Positions 18,898-29,480 are shown, numbered from the stretch's first letter. The stretch is DNA of 64,000 nucleotides from Candidatus Thiodiazotropha sp. (ex Myrtea sp. 'scaly one' KF741663) (GCA_025655555.1 JAHXIQ010000002.1:496001-560000); one strand, 5' to 3'. Numbers and translations: made by a program. Notes: generated from the letters alone by a model not told the origin.

Positions 18898-20625
18898 TCA
18901 AAAACGGTAGGCCGACTCAATCTGGGAGCGGGTGAGGATGCCCTGAATGCGCCAGTAGTGTTGTTGATCGAACCACTCGATATAGAGCGCCTCCGCACTG
19001 CTTTCCTCAAGTTTTTCGAGTGCTTCCTGTAATGTCGCCTGCATCCTCAGAGGTGCCAATTCATATCTTGTCGCCGGTATCTCCTGCAGGTCGATCTCAT
19101 CATCCTGCTGTTCGTTCAGGGCTCGTACCAGGTCAACACCGGGCATCAGCGTCAGAGTGGTGTCGGTGTTCGAGATGACAATCCATTCTGGCGTGTCTAC
19201 CAGGAGCATCTGTACCGTTTCCCGTTTGATGTTGGGGCTGACCTGGGCAAAGTTTCGGTTCATGAAACGGGCTGCGCCTATACGTCGCAGAGACTGCATC
19301 ACCGGATCGGTGTGATAGTTGAGTCCTGTGGACTGTAGCAGTGTGTGAAACATGGATGACTTGCCGAAGAGTTCACTACTGATGAGACTGGCGACAACGA
19401 TGGCCAGCATGCCGGGCATGATGATCTCTGGATTATGTGCCAGTTCGATTACCGCTGTCAGGGCCGCCAGTGGACCCTGTAGGGCAGCGCCCATCACAGC
19501 TCCCATACCGATCAGGACATAGACTGCCGGGTCTGAGACTGTGCCGTTAAACAACAGACCCGGCAGCGGCGCTATGATGCCGCCAACAGCAGCACCGATG
19601 AACAGTGCCGGACCAATGGTGCCGCCTGGAATGCCGAGGCCTATGCTGGCGGCAGTGGCAAAGAGTTTTGCCAGCAGCAGCAGAAGCAATAGACCCAGAC
19701 CCATTTCTCCCAGCAGGATCAGATTGACGGTGTCATAGCCGATACCCATCACCTGGGGCAGCCAGAGGGCACAAAGTCCCACCACAACCCCTGCCAGGGT
19801 GGTACGCACCCAATAGGGCAGTTGTCGGCTCCGGTCCGAAATCTTGTCTATCAGATGGACATAGGCAGCGGCTGCGATTCCCGCAGCGACCCCAAGCAGA
19901 AGGATGAATATGAGCTCATGCAGAGAACCGAGTTGCATAATCCCAATGTTGAATACCCGTTCGCCGTCGAATATCAGCAGGGAGAGGCTGTTTGCACTGA
20001 CCGCCGCCAGGATGATGGGGATAAAGCTCACCAGAGTGTACTCCATCATCACCACTTCCAGGGCGAAAATGACGCCTGCCAGTGGGGTATCGAAGGATGC
20101 TGAGATACCTGCTGCAGTACCACAGCCGACCAGGGTGCGAATACTGTTGTTGGGCAGAGAGAGTTTCTGTCCCAGCAGGGAGCCGCTGGCGGCACCCAGG
20201 TAGACGTGTGGACCTTCCCGTCCCACGGAGTGACCGCTGATAATCGCAATGGCGGCGCCGAAGAACTGAAGCAGAAAACTGCGTAGACTGAGAAAACCCT
20301 GATGGTAGACGAGCCGTTCCATGACCCGGGCAATACCCAAGACATAATCGCCTTTCGCCAGACGCGTAAAGACCAAGCCTAGTAGCAGGCCACCGGCAAT
20401 GGGGAGTACTAAACGCAACAGTGGCGGTAGTCCCTCGTAGTTTTCCGGCAGCTGACCCGGCAGCATACCCATCTGAAAACCTTCCACGAAGAGGCGGAAG
20501 AGTACAATCACGCCACCTGCCAGAAAGCCAGTCAACAAGCCAAGCATTGAGAGTAGTGGCAGGGCGTCGGAGCGGGAGAGCTGAAAGCGCAGCCGGTCAA
20601 ACCAATTGATGATGCTATCGAACAA
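18898..20625 (-). CDS. ClC-family chloride channel or transporter
   Basis: 575 residues with ten or more membrane helices and a soluble C-terminal part of about 130 residues. The gating Glu is kept in GHSVGREGPHVYLG (about residue 137), and GLGIPGGTIGPALFIG is present near 334. The position of the internal proton-transfer Glu of the E. coli antiporter falls in FALEVVMMEYT and appears to be Val, which would favour a channel-like or otherwise altered transport mode. The serine of the GSGIP motif is also not evident. The C-terminal domain looks like a divergent CBS-type module but I cannot confirm it. Confidence 0.9.
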   Translation of the reverse strand: MFDSIINWFDRLRFQLSRSDALPLLSMLGLLTGFLAGGVIVLFRLFVEGFQMGMLPGQLPENYEGLPPLLRLVLPIAGGLLLGLVFTRLAKGDYVLGIARVMERLVYHQGFLSLRSFLLQFFGAAIAIISGHSVGREGPHVYLGAASGSLLGQKLSLPNNSIRTLVGCGTAAGISASFDTPLAGVIFALEVVMMEYTLVSFIPIILAAVSANSLSLLIFDGERVFNIGIMQLGSLHELIFILLLGVAAGIAAAAYVHLIDKISDRSRQLPYWVRTTLAGVVVGLCALWLPQVMGIGYDTVNLILLGEMGLGLLLLLLLAKLFATAASIGLGIPGGTIGPALFIGAAVGGIIAPLPGLLFNGTVSDPAVYVLIGMGAVMGAALQGPLAALTAVIELAHNPEIIMPGMLAIVVASLISSELFGKSSMFHTLLQSTGLNYHTDPVMQSLRRIGAARFMNRNFAQVSPNIKRETVQMLLVDTPEWIVISNTDTTLTLMPGVDLVRALNEQQDDEIDLQEIPATRYELAPLRMQATLQEALEKLEESSAEALYIEWFDQQHYWRIQGILTRSQIESAYRF

Positions 20626-20688
20626 ATCCAGCGCCTGTTGGGTAGAATGGAGGTTGTCGAGTTCATAACATAACGGAGCAGCGGGACA

Positions 20689-21429
20689 TTGTCAGCACAA
20701 CAGATGATGATCCATCGGCCGGATGCTTACGAGATAGCCACCGAGCGGGTGATGATGGAGCGGTTATTACCGCTCGAACGGGCACGAATTCTTGAGCTGG
20801 GGTGTGGGGCAGCCTGGATTACTCGCCAGTTTGCGGAGCGGTTTCCACAGAGTCAGTTTATCGCCACCGAAGTCGATGAGCTGCAGCATGAGAAGAATCT
20901 TGCCCAGCCTTATCTGGATAATCTGACGTTTCGCCTCAGTGGCGCAGAGGCGATTGACGAGCCCGATGAAAGCATCGACGTGGTTTGGATGCTCAAATCT
21001 CTGCATCATGTGCCTGAGACGTTGATGCCCGCTGCAATGCAGGAAATCGTGCGTGTTCTCAAACCAGGTGGGCTGGCCTTTTTTTTAGAGCCTGTATACA
21101 GCGGTGAATTCAATGACCTGATGCGGCTGATACACGACGAGAAGCTGGTGCGAGAGCAGGCTTTTCATGCGATCCAGGGCGTGGTGGATAGTGGGGCCAT
21201 GAGCCTATTGGGTGAATACTTCTTCAATACATCGGGCTGTTATGAGAACTGGGAGCAGTTTGAGAACCGCTTTATCAAGATCACGCACACAGCACTCTCA
21301 ATTGATGAAAATCGCTATGACAAGATCAGGCAGGTTTTTCACTCCCATATGGGGCCTAAGGGGGCTGAGTTTCTCAAACCGCACCGGGTTGATCTACTGC
21401 AAAAACCGACAAGGAAGTCTCACAAATAA
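20689..21429 (+). CDS. class I SAM-dependent methyltransferase
   Basis: 246 residues. Motif I is ILELGCGAAWITRQFA, motif II region IATEVDEL, and the post-I motifs are SIDVVWMLKSLHHV and EIVRVLKPGGLAFFLEPVY. The fold is the UbiE-like class I type; the substrate is unknown. The TTG start has GGGA five bases before; an ATG at 20704 is the alternative. It is divergent from the ClC gene and followed by the feo promoter. Confidence 0.85.
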   Translation: MSAQQMMIHRPDAYEIATERVMMERLLPLERARILELGCGAAWITRQFAERFPQSQFIATEVDELQHEKNLAQPYLDNLTFRLSGAEAIDEPDESIDVVWMLKSLHHVPETLMPAAMQEIVRVLKPGGLAFFLEPVYSGEFNDLMRLIHDEKLVREQAFHAIQGVVDSGAMSLLGEYFFNTSGCYENWEQFENRFIKITHTALSIDENRYDKIRQVFHSHMGPKGAEFLKPHRVDLLQKPTRKSHK

Positions 21430-21497
21430 GCGGGCCCATCAAATATAAGTAAATTGCTATATACTGCAGCGCTATTGCAAATGACACATTTTGTTGG

Positions 21498-21516
21498 TTT
21501 AATGAGAATCATTATC
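21498..21516. promoter_or_regulatory. Fur box upstream of feoABC
   Basis: TTTAATGAGAATCATTATC matches the 19-base Fur consensus at 16 of 19 positions. It lies about 25 bases before feoA, where bound Fe-Fur would block transcription. This predicts iron repression of ferrous iron import. Confidence 0.85.
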
Positions 21517-21538
21517 ACTTACTTCAAGGGTACATCGG

Positions 21539-21808
21539 GTGATGGACCTCAATAGCAATCAGGCAGATCCACCGATTCCTCTGGCCAAACTGCCCGTGGG
21601 CAGCCATGTTTGTATCAAGCGGATACTCGGTGGTCGTCACTTGGTCCATCGGCTGCTTAGCCTGGGTCTTCGGGTTGGCTCTGAGATCGAGCTGACTCAG
21701 CGCCGTGGCGGCGGTGTAGTCGTTGCCAATGCGGGGACCAGAGTGGCACTTGGTGCCGGTGTGGCGGAAAAGCTGCTGGTGGTGCCTTTGACTGAGAGCG
21801 AGAATTAG
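21539..21808 (+). CDS. feoA: ferrous iron transport protein A
   Basis: 89 residues with the SH3-like FeoA fold: LAKLPVGSHVCIKRILGG, then HRLLSLGLRVGSEIEL and a glycine-rich turn before VALGAGVAEKLLV. FeoA is a small cytoplasmic partner of FeoB. AAGGG lies eight bases before the GTG start; an ATG follows immediately in frame. It is the first gene of feoABC behind a Fur box. Confidence 0.95.
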   Translation: MMDLNSNQADPPIPLAKLPVGSHVCIKRILGGRHLVHRLLSLGLRVGSEIELTQRRGGGVVVANAGTRVALGAGVAEKLLVVPLTESEN

Positions 21809-21816
21809 AAATCCGA

Positions 21817-24174
21817 ATGGCCTGTCACGACGAACCTTCTCAAATTGATCCAACGCGGGAGCGCAGGCTGACCATTGCGCTGGCCGGCAATCCCAACTGT
21901 GGCAAGACGGCGCTGTTTAACATGCTGACCGGCATCCGTCAGCGCACGGGTAACTGGCCGGGTGTTACGGTGGATCGTAAAGAGGGACGATTCGCCATCG
22001 ATCGTGATGAAGTCAATGTCGTAGATCTGCCCGGCATCTACTCACTCGATGCGACTTCCCTGGATGAGCAGGTGACCCGCGACTATCTGCTTTCTGGGGA
22101 TGCGGACCTGATCGTCAATATCGTCGACGCCTCCAACCTCGAGCGCAATCTCTACTTTTCGGTACAGATGCTGGAGATGGGTGTGCCGCTGGTGATTGCG
22201 CTCAATATGATGGATGTGGCGCGCAAGCAGGGGCTGGAGATCGATATCGAGCGGCTCAGCCGCGATCTGGGCTGTCTGGTTGTACCCATTGTTGCTGTCA
22301 GCGGTGAAGGGATTACAAAGCTCAAGAGCGCCATCCAGGATCTCGCTGCGGGTAACGCTACCGGCGGCTTTGCCTTAGCGCAGGATGAATTGGTGGAGCA
22401 GGCGATCACGGCGATGGAGCCGGGTCTGCCCGAGGGAGACAACCATACTCATGCCAAGCGGCGTTGGTTATTGCTCAAGATGCTGGAGAGTGACGGTTTT
22501 GCACTCAGTCATGCAGACGAGCCGCTGAAGACGCAGGTTGCCCATTGGCAGAACGCCATTGAGGATCGTGTGGATGAGGAGATCGATATCCATATTGCGG
22601 ATACCCGCTATGGTCATGCCCACGCTATCTCACAAAATGTGACCCGTAGCCGGGGGCGGATTGATAAGACCTTCAGTGATCGTATCGACAGTGTTGTACT
22701 GAACCGGTTTTTCGGAATTCCTGTATTTCTTGGTGTGATGTACCTGATGTTCATGTTTGCCATCAACATCGGTGGCGCCTTTATCGACTTTTTCGATGGT
22801 GTGGCCGGCGCCATCTTTGTAGACGGTTTCGGTGAGTTGATGCGGGGTATAGGTCTGCCCGAGTGGTTGATCGTTCTGTTGGCCAACGGTGCGGGCGGCG
22901 GTGTGCAGGTAGTGGCCACCTTTATCCCCATTATTACCGCGCTCTATCTGTTTCTCTCAGTAGTTGAGGATAGCGGCTACATGGCTCGTGCGGCTTTCGT
23001 CATGGACCGGTTTATGCGCTCCATCGGCCTGCCGGGTAAGGCCTTCGTGCCGATGATTGTGGGGTTTGGATGCAATGTGCCTGCAGTGATGGCAACCCGT
23101 ACACTGGAGAGTGAGCGGGAGCGCAAGCTGACAATCCTGATGAATCCCTTCATGTCATGCGGTGCACGTCTGCCGGTTTATGTTTTGTTTGCAGCAGCAT
23201 TTTTTCCTGCCAATGGGCAGAACCTGGTTTTTGGTCTCTATCTGATCGGTATCCTGGTGGCCATCCTCACTGGCCTGGTGATGAAGAAAACCCTGTTATC
23301 CGGTGAGAGTGCCGGTTTCATGATGGAACTGCCTCATTACCACATGCCGACCCTCAAGGGCGTCAGCTTGCGGACCTGGGACCGGGTCAAACTCTTCATT
23401 AAGGAGGCAGGCAGGGTAATCGTGATCATGGTATTGATCATCAACACACTCAACTCCATCGGTACGGACGGTAGTTTCGGCAATGAAGATACCGAGCATT
23501 CTGTACTGAGCGCGGTGAGCAAAGCGATCACGCCACTTCTCTCTCCCTTGGGTATACATCAGGAGAACTGGCCGGCAACCGTGGGGGTCTTCACCGGTAT
23601 ATTGGCGAAAGAGACGGTGGTCGGTACGCTTGATGCCCTCTACTCCAATCTGGCGCGGGATGCATCAACGGTTCCTGTCGAAGAGGCACCGTTCGATTTT
23701 TGGCAATCCATTTCCGAAGCCGCGGCAACGGTGCCTGAGAATCTGTTGGGTGTGAAAGATCTGATCGGTGACCCGCTTGCACTCGACGTGGGAGATATTT
23801 CCAGCATCGAGGCCGCAGCCGATGAGCAAGCGGTGAATATCGACGTTTTTGGTGCCATGGCCGCACGTTTCGATGGCCAGGCCGGGGCCTTTGCTTATCT
23901 TCTTTTTATTCTGCTCTATTCTCCCTGTGTCGCGACCATCGGTGCAATTCGCAGAGAAGCGGGCTCTCGCTGGGCCTCCTTTGTGGTGGCTTGGTCGACT
24001 AGCATTGCGTTTATCAGCGCCAGTCTTTTCTATCAGATGGCAACCTACGCACAACATCCGCAAACTGCGCTGGTATGGATAGTGGGATTGCTGGTGTCTC
24101 TGGCTGTCATTATCGGTGGCTTGAGATACTGGTCGTTGCGCAGTCAACAGCTGATGCCCGAGGTGGCAAAATGA
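21817..24174 (+). CDS. feoB: ferrous iron transporter B
   Basis: 785 residues. The N-terminal G domain has G1 GNPNCGKT (about 25-32), G3 DLPG in VDLPGIYSLD and G4 NMMD, followed by a helical GDI-like domain and a membrane part with two Gate regions (for example FIPIITALYLFLSVVEDSGYMARAAFVMDR, shortened here: SVVEDSGYMARAAF, and FNPCMSCGAR-like MNPFMSCGARLPVY). It imports Fe2+ across the inner membrane. It starts eight bases after feoA and overlaps feoC by four bases, so the three are one operon. Confidence 0.97.
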   Translation: MACHDEPSQIDPTRERRLTIALAGNPNCGKTALFNMLTGIRQRTGNWPGVTVDRKEGRFAIDRDEVNVVDLPGIYSLDATSLDEQVTRDYLLSGDADLIVNIVDASNLERNLYFSVQMLEMGVPLVIALNMMDVARKQGLEIDIERLSRDLGCLVVPIVAVSGEGITKLKSAIQDLAAGNATGGFALAQDELVEQAITAMEPGLPEGDNHTHAKRRWLLLKMLESDGFALSHADEPLKTQVAHWQNAIEDRVDEEIDIHIADTRYGHAHAISQNVTRSRGRIDKTFSDRIDSVVLNRFFGIPVFLGVMYLMFMFAINIGGAFIDFFDGVAGAIFVDGFGELMRGIGLPEWLIVLLANGAGGGVQVVATFIPIITALYLFLSVVEDSGYMARAAFVMDRFMRSIGLPGKAFVPMIVGFGCNVPAVMATRTLESERERKLTILMNPFMSCGARLPVYVLFAAAFFPANGQNLVFGLYLIGILVAILTGLVMKKTLLSGESAGFMMELPHYHMPTLKGVSLRTWDRVKLFIKEAGRVIVIMVLIINTLNSIGTDGSFGNEDTEHSVLSAVSKAITPLLSPLGIHQENWPATVGVFTGILAKETVVGTLDALYSNLARDASTVPVEEAPFDFWQSISEAAATVPENLLGVKDLIGDPLALDVGDISSIEAAADEQAVNIDVFGAMAARFDGQAGAFAYLLFILLYSPCVATIGAIRREAGSRWASFVVAWSTSIAFISASLFYQMATYAQHPQTALVWIVGLLVSLAVIIGGLRYWSLRSQQLMPEVAK

Positions 24175-24392
24175 TGCTCACTGTTATCAGAAATTATCTC
24201 AGTGAACGGGGCCAGGCCACTCTCGCGGAGATCGCTCTGCATATAGACGCAGATCCTGATGCAGTAAGAGGCATGCTGCAGCAGTGGGTGCGTAAGGGAA
24301 GAATCGAGCAGCGTAAAGTCGAAGCCGCTTGTGGAAGTCGTTGTAATCGTTGTGATCCTGCCTCAACAGAACTCTATATCTGGCGACGTTAA
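24171..24392 (+). CDS. feoC: FeoC-like transcriptional or accessory protein
   Basis: 73 residues starting at an ATG that overlaps the feoB stop (ATGA). A winged-helix N-terminus (VIRNYLSERGQATLAEIALHI, shortened: NYLSERGQATLAEIA) is followed by a cysteine cluster AACGSRCNRCDP, spaced C-x3-C-x2-C. In enterobacterial FeoC a similar cluster can hold an iron-sulfur centre and affects FeoB stability. Only three cysteines are seen here, one fewer than in E. coli, so cluster binding is uncertain. Confidence 0.88.
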   Translation: MMLTVIRNYLSERGQATLAEIALHIDADPDAVRGMLQQWVRKGRIEQRKVEAACGSRCNRCDPASTELYIWRR

Positions 24393-24887
24393 GGATAATT
24401 AATTTCTACTCTCCAATCGGCTGAATAGAACAGGCGCTTTTTTTAACAAAGTCTGCACTACCCGGGATAGTATTAATGTGCTGTTGGTTCATTGAGACCC
24501 CCATTTCTTAAAAACATCTGAGTATTTATCTTCTACAACTTCTCCTATATTCCAACACCGTCGACTGACAACAGTGTGGCTCAGGCAGTCAAATCACCGT
24601 TTCCGAGTTCTGATTTCTGTACTTTTCTCTGTTTGGTTAGGCTGAATTGGCTGCCAGGCAATTATTAGATTTTCTAGGCTGTAGCCACTTAATAATCTTA
24701 ACTTTTTCAGGAAGTAATCTATCTGTAGATTCGCTTTTCTTACTCTTGTTGAAAAAACTTTTCTGGGGAAGATCTTTACTCAGCTACTGTTTTTCAAACA
24801 ATTTACTCATGATTTTATTGAAATTGCCGATATCTTCTAATACGACCCAATTTTTCAATCACCAGTCTATCTGGTGTGGGAGGCACT
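24393..24887. other. AT-rich intergenic region before the chemoreceptor
   Basis: About 495 bases with no gene that I can support; the reading frames in it have no family match or ribosome site. It is clearly more AT-rich than the genes around it. It presumably contains the promoter of the chemoreceptor. No palindrome or terminator with a T run was found after feoC. Confidence 0.5.
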
Positions 24888-26492
24888 ATGAACGCATGGA
24901 TAGCCTCGATAATTCAGCTCGCTCTGCGAGCCATCGGTCTAAAGTCCTTAGACAAACAATATTTTGTATCTTATATATTGATTTTTGCCTTGGCCGGTCT
25001 GACGGTGGGCTCTCTGTTTATCAGTCTTGGATCTGATGCGACAGGAATAAATGTGGCTGGCAGGCAGCGCATGTTAAGCCAGCGGGTGGCGAAAGAGGCG
25101 CTGCTCGCTGCTCAGGCTATCGAGTCCCGCAATACAGTTAACAGCACTATTGTGCTTTTTGAAAATTCCCATAAGAACCTTCTCAATGGCAATGAAGCGA
25201 AAGGTATTCAGGCGGTAAGCGACCCTGCAATCCGCGGTCAATTGGATAAAGTTGACGGTCTATGGAAAACCTATAAGACATCTATAAATGCCTACCTGGA
25301 TGGACCATCAGCGGAAGGGTTGAAGGCGATACACGAACAATCTCCAGTTGTTTTGAAGGAGATGCACAAGGGCGTGAACATGATGGCATCCGCAGCCAAT
25401 GATGCGGTACAGACTCAGCAGATATTCACACTGGTGCTGGCTGGCGGCATCGTGCTTTTGGTTTGGCTCGGACGCGTGTTCGGTACAGCGATCCTGATGA
25501 AAAATATCGAGCAACTAAAAGAGCGGCTCACGGCTGTTGCGCAAGGTGACTTTTCTCGTCCGTTGAAGGTCATCTATACCGATAATGAGATAGGTGAGAC
25601 TTTTACTGCCTACAATACAATGCTTAGTCAGGTTGGAGAGATTGTTAATAGTGTTGACCACACAACAAAGCAGGTTCAAGTTGGTACCGAGAAGGTGGCG
25701 AAGACACTGCAAGACACCAACGATGGTGTTCGATTACAGCATAGTGAAATAGAGCAGGCAGCCACAGCGATGAACCAGATGGCAGCCACCGTGCAGGAAG
25801 TGGCCCGAAATGCGACGCATGCGGCTGACGCGGCCCATTCTGCTGATACAGAGGCAGGCTCCGGGCGCAGTATTGTTGCCGAAACAATTACCAGTATTGA
25901 TACCATGGCTAAGCAGTTGGAAGAGACGTCAGAGGTCATGAAAAAGCTGGAAAAGGACAGTCAGGAAGTCGGCCAGGTGCTTGAAGTGATCACCGGTATT
26001 GCTGAGCAGACCAATTTGCTTGCACTGAATGCAGCCATTGAAGCTGCGCGTGCGGGTGAGCAAGGACGTGGCTTTGCAGTTGTTGCTGATGAAGTCAGAA
26101 CGCTGGCTAAACGGACCCAGCAATCTACCGAGGAAATTCGACAAATTATCGAAAGACTACAAGGCGGCACCAGTGAAGCCGTTCAAGCCATGAGCTCAAG
26201 CAGGGATCTTGCACAAAATAGTGTTGAGCAAAGCGGTGAAGCCAATCAGGCGTTGGATAAGATTGTGGATGCGGTATCGAGCATCAACGAAATGAATGTC
26301 CAGATAGCAACCGCAGCACAAGAGCAAAGCAGTGTGGCGGAAGAGATAAACCGAAGTATTTCCAGTATTGCGACGGTAGCGGACACAACGACACATGCTG
26401 CCAGCGAAGCGGTTAATTGCACGTCATTGATTCAGAGTTCTATGTGTCAGTTGAATGAGTTGATATCTCGATTCAAAGTAGGCAGTCGATGA
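24888..26492 (+). CDS. methyl-accepting chemotaxis protein with PilJ-type sensor domain
   Basis: About 534 residues. Membrane helix about 28-48, then [20 protein letters not shown], the hallmark of the PilJ/nitrate-sensing type IV pili transducer sensor domain, a second helix about 185-203, HAMP, and a long signalling coiled coil. The tip [20 protein letters not shown] is intact. The ATG at 24888 is preceded by GGGAGG. Ligand unknown; no che or pil genes are nearby, so it feeds a chemotaxis or twitching array coded elsewhere. Confidence 0.93.
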   Translation: MNAWIASIIQLALRAIGLKSLDKQYFVSYILIFALAGLTVGSLFISLGSDATGINVAGRQRMLSQRVAKEALLAAQAIESRNTVNSTIVLFENSHKNLLNGNEAKGIQAVSDPAIRGQLDKVDGLWKTYKTSINAYLDGPSAEGLKAIHEQSPVVLKEMHKGVNMMASAANDAVQTQQIFTLVLAGGIVLLVWLGRVFGTAILMKNIEQLKERLTAVAQGDFSRPLKVIYTDNEIGETFTAYNTMLSQVGEIVNSVDHTTKQVQVGTEKVAKTLQDTNDGVRLQHSEIEQAATAMNQMAATVQEVARNATHAADAAHSADTEAGSGRSIVAETITSIDTMAKQLEETSEVMKKLEKDSQEVGQVLEVITGIAEQTNLLALNAAIEAARAGEQGRGFAVVADEVRTLAKRTQQSTEEIRQIIERLQGGTSEAVQAMSSSRDLAQNSVEQSGEANQALDKIVDAVSSINEMNVQIATAAQEQSSVAEEINRSISSIATVADTTTHAASEAVNCTSLIQSSMCQLNELISRFKVGSR

Positions 26493-26502
26493 TCAGGCGA
26501 TT

Positions 26503-26534
26503 ACCCGGCAACCCAATATATTTCGTTGCCGGGT
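26503..26534. terminator. hairpin after the chemoreceptor gene
   Basis: ACCCGGCAAC (26503-26512) pairs with GTTGCCGGGT (26525-26534) around a 12-base AT-rich loop. It lies just after the chemoreceptor stop and before the convergent SPOR gene. There is no clear T run, so it may be a weak or bidirectional terminator. Confidence 0.6.
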
Positions 26535-26604
26535 TAAACAGAGGGGACAGCTTGTTGTTGCAGAGTGTGGTCTTTTAATAGATCCCAATGCCCTGCAAGA
26601 GAGC

Positions 26605-27183
26605 TTACTTTTTTAGCTTGATGACGAGACTGGCAATGTTGTTTTCATTGGCCAGACGGCGTACGGCATTGAGCTGTCGTTGGGTCTGATAAGGACCGCT
26701 GCGTACCCGGTGGAAGGTATCCCGGTTGTTGATGCTGACTTTCTGTATCTCCGCCTCGATGCCGATCAGTGCCAGCTTCGCTTTCATGCGGTCCGCGTCT
26801 CCATATTTTCGGAATGAACCCATCTGCAGGATGTATGAAGTACCATCCTTGACGGTCGGTGTTGGCGTTTCTGCCTGGGCACTGGACGGTTCTGTGGCTT
26901 CGGGTGCCATCAGCTCCTCATCGGGGATGACAACTTCCATTTCCGGCAGAATGGTATAGAACTCAAAAGTCGGTTTGGGTGCATTTGATTTAGGCGATGT
27001 GGATGATGTGCTCGGTTTGGTGACGCCGGGGACTGTGGCGTTGCCGAGATCGCCACCCAGTTTGAGCCAGAGTAGACCGACGACGAATGCGCCGGTGATG
27101 GCGCCGCCAAAAAACCAGATGCTGCAGCTGCTGTGACCCCGGCTCTTCTTTTTTGAACCGGCACGGTGTTTGTAGTCCGCCAT
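26605..27183 (-). CDS. SPOR-domain membrane protein (FtsN-like)
   Basis: 192 residues: a basic cytoplasmic N-terminus (HRAGSKKKSRGHSS), one membrane helix (about 22-42), a Pro/Ser/Thr-rich linker, and a C-terminal SPOR domain (SYILQMGSFRKYGDADRMKA, then FHRVRSGPYQTQRQLNAVRR). SPOR domains bind denuded glycan strands at the septum; FtsN activates division. The order argS followed closely by an FtsN/SPOR gene is common in gammaproteobacteria and fits here with a three-base gap. Confidence 0.9.
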   Translation of the reverse strand: MADYKHRAGSKKKSRGHSSCSIWFFGGAITGAFVVGLLWLKLGGDLGNATVPGVTKPSTSSTSPKSNAPKPTFEFYTILPEMEVVIPDEELMAPEATEPSSAQAETPTPTVKDGTSYILQMGSFRKYGDADRMKAKLALIGIEAEIQKVSINNRDTFHRVRSGPYQTQRQLNAVRRLANENNIASLVIKLKK

Positions 27184-27186
27184 GGG

Positions 27187-28947
27187 TTACATCTTCTCCG
27201 GCGCACTGACGCCTAACAGGTTCAGACCATTTCGCAAGACTTGCCGTGTCGCCAGGATTAACTGGAGACGGGCATCGCGTAGCGCCGTGTCGTCTATCAG
27301 GAACTTGTGCGCGTTGTAATAGGTATGAAAGTCATTGGACAATTCACGCAGATAATGAGTCAGCGTGTGAGGCTCTTCGTTCAACGCAGCGGCCTCGACG
27401 ATCTCCGGGTAGCGTGACAGGTTGGCCATCAGGTCTTGCTCATGGGACTCGTTGAGCTGGCTGTAGTCGATCGCAGCGGGATTGGTTTCGAATGTGATTT
27501 TTTGCTCCGCTGCCTGCAACAGCACACTACAGATGCGTGCATGGCCGTACTGTACGTAGTAGACGGGATTATCGCTCGACTGGGATTTGGCCAGATCGAG
27601 ATCAAAGTCCATATGCTGTTCGCATTTACGCATGACATAGAAGAAGCGGGCGGCATCAGCGCCCACCTCCTTCCGCAGTTCCCGCAACGTCACGAACTGG
27701 CCGGAGCGTGTCGACATCTGCACCTTCTCACCACCTCGGTAGAGGATGGCGAACTGTACCAGCAGGACATCGAGTTTTGTGGGATCGTCACCCAGCGCCT
27801 CTAGAGCTGCCTTGACCCTTGGTACATAGCCGTGATGATCTGCGCCCCAGACATCGATAACGCGCTCAAAGCCACGCTCCAGTTTGTCCATGTGGTAGGC
27901 GATGTCGGAAGCGAAATAGGTGGTCTGACCATTGTCACGCACGACCACCCGGTCTTTCTCATCGCCGAAATCGGTGGAGCGAAACCAGAGGGCTCCTGCT
28001 TTTTCGTAAAGATAGCCGCTGGCGCGTAGTCGTTCGATGGCTTTGTTCACAGCGCCGCTTTCGGTGAGGCTGCGTTCAGAGTACCACTGGTCGTAATTAA
28101 CGCCGAAGAGAGAGAGGTCGTCGCGGATATCGTCCAGGATGGTGTTCAGCCCCAGCTCGAAGACGAAGCGATAGCGGTTGTCCCCCAGGAGTGATTTGGC
28201 TCGCTCGATCAGGCCGTCGATATGGGCCTCTTTGTCACCGCCGGCGGGCTCGTCAGCGGGGATGTCCTTGAAAATCTCTTCTGTCGTGTGCTTATAGGCC
28301 TCAGCGTGGTCCCGGTGCAGGGTGGCGGCAATATCCCAGACGTAGTCGCCCTTGTAACCATTGGCAGGGAAAGTCAGCGCCTCATCGCACAGTTCCAGAT
28401 AACGCAGCCACACCGATGTAGCGAGGATATCCATCTGCCGGCCGGCGTCATTGACGTAGTATTCGCGGTGTACGTCGAAGCCCACTGCGGAGAGCAGGTC
28501 AGAAACTACGGAACCATAAGCGGCGCCTCGGCCGTGGCCCACATGCAGCGGTCCAGTGGGATTGGCAGAGACGTACTCCACCTGTACTCGTTTGCCCGCA
28601 CCGATCTGACTGCGGCCGTAGTCGTGGGCCTGCTCCAGAATATAGGGAATCAACCGATGATAGGCAGTGGATGCCAGATGGAAGTTGATGAATCCGGGTC
28701 CGGCAATCTCACAGCGTTCCACCAGATCGGAGGTGGGCAAGGCCTCAAGTATTGCCTGGGCGATTTCCCGGGGATTTTTACGCGCCGGCTTGGCCAGGAC
28801 CATCGCCACATTGGTCGCAAAATCGCCGTGGCGGTTGTCACGGGTGCGCTCGATTTTTGGGCTTGGCAGGGCGTCCTGCGGGAGGAAACCGTCGCTGGCA
28901 AGCTGCTGCAGCGCGGCGGAAACCAGTTGCTCAATCTGCGTCTTCAT
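27187..28947 (-). CDS. argS: arginyl-tRNA synthetase
   Basis: 586 residues. The HIGH signature is [15 protein letters not shown] (about residue 130), the KMSKS equivalent is [14 protein letters not shown], and the C-terminal anticodon domain ([18 protein letters not shown]-like [17 protein letters not shown]) ends in [10 protein letters not shown]. It charges tRNA-Arg. Length matches the family. It is cotranscribed with the SPOR gene. Confidence 0.98.
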   Translation of the reverse strand: MKTQIEQLVSAALQQLASDGFLPQDALPSPKIERTRDNRHGDFATNVAMVLAKPARKNPREIAQAILEALPTSDLVERCEIAGPGFINFHLASTAYHRLIPYILEQAHDYGRSQIGAGKRVQVEYVSANPTGPLHVGHGRGAAYGSVVSDLLSAVGFDVHREYYVNDAGRQMDILATSVWLRYLELCDEALTFPANGYKGDYVWDIAATLHRDHAEAYKHTTEEIFKDIPADEPAGGDKEAHIDGLIERAKSLLGDNRYRFVFELGLNTILDDIRDDLSLFGVNYDQWYSERSLTESGAVNKAIERLRASGYLYEKAGALWFRSTDFGDEKDRVVVRDNGQTTYFASDIAYHMDKLERGFERVIDVWGADHHGYVPRVKAALEALGDDPTKLDVLLVQFAILYRGGEKVQMSTRSGQFVTLRELRKEVGADAARFFYVMRKCEQHMDFDLDLAKSQSSDNPVYYVQYGHARICSVLLQAAEQKITFETNPAAIDYSQLNESHEQDLMANLSRYPEIVEAAALNEEPHTLTHYLRELSNDFHTYYNAHKFLIDDTALRDARLQLILATRQVLRNGLNLLGVSAPEKM

Positions 28948-29102
28948 CTCGGTTGTCTTAAGAGCTATTACAAGGGCGGCAAGGATAACAGGAATTGACC
29001 TCCTCAGGGGAGTGCACCTGTCAGAAAGGATTCATTCTATTGTCATGCATCTGTCACCCGGCCTGCCTAGACTTCCCCGTCATGAAATTGGAGAAAGAGA
29101 AG

Positions 29103-29456
29103 ATGGCCGTAGAGAGAAGATACAGCAAGCGTTATCCGATGAGCGGGGATGTTTATATCCGTTACCGCAAGCAGCGGGCATTTCCGGCAAAGGCGGTCAA
29201 TTGTTCAAGTCAGGGTATCTACCTGAAAACCCAAAGCTTGTCTCTGCTCACGGGAGCATTGGTGGAGCTGGAGATCTTCCGCGATGGCCGCTTATGGGAA
29301 ATCATGGGAGTCGTCAGCCATTCGCAGGCTGTTGGTATCGGTGTCATGTTCTGGAAACCCCAGCCTGACCTATATGAATCGGTAATGGCGGGTAGTACCC
29401 GACCCACTGGAATCACACAGCTTCTGCAAACTGAGCCAGTCGAAAATCATCTGTAA
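29103..29456 (+). CDS. PilZ-domain protein
   Basis: About 117 residues. RRYSKRYPM at the start supplies the RxxxR c-di-GMP motif and NCSSQGIYL the (D/N)xSxxG motif, so c-di-GMP binding is likely. GGAGAAAGAGAAG precedes the chosen ATG; two other in-frame starts lie upstream but add an unconserved Cys-rich stretch. It sits directly upstream of phoB on the same strand, 75 bases apart. Confidence 0.8.
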   Translation: MAVERRYSKRYPMSGDVYIRYRKQRAFPAKAVNCSSQGIYLKTQSLSLLTGALVELEIFRDGRLWEIMGVVSHSQAVGIGVMFWKPQPDLYESVMAGSTRPTGITQLLQTEPVENHL

Positions 29457-29480
29457 TCTGTCTGCAAATTAATAGGATAG

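Noticed and set aside
18047-18910. 287-codon frame on the plus strand
   Set aside because: Antisense to ppk2, whose Walker motifs are clear; spans beyond the gene without any start signal.
24647-25036. 129-codon frame before the chemoreceptor
   Set aside because: It overlaps the chemoreceptor start in another frame and is hydrophobic only because the DNA is T-rich.
28222-28998. 258-codon frame on the plus strand
   Set aside because: It lies opposite argS, which has all synthetase motifs; the product has no domain features.
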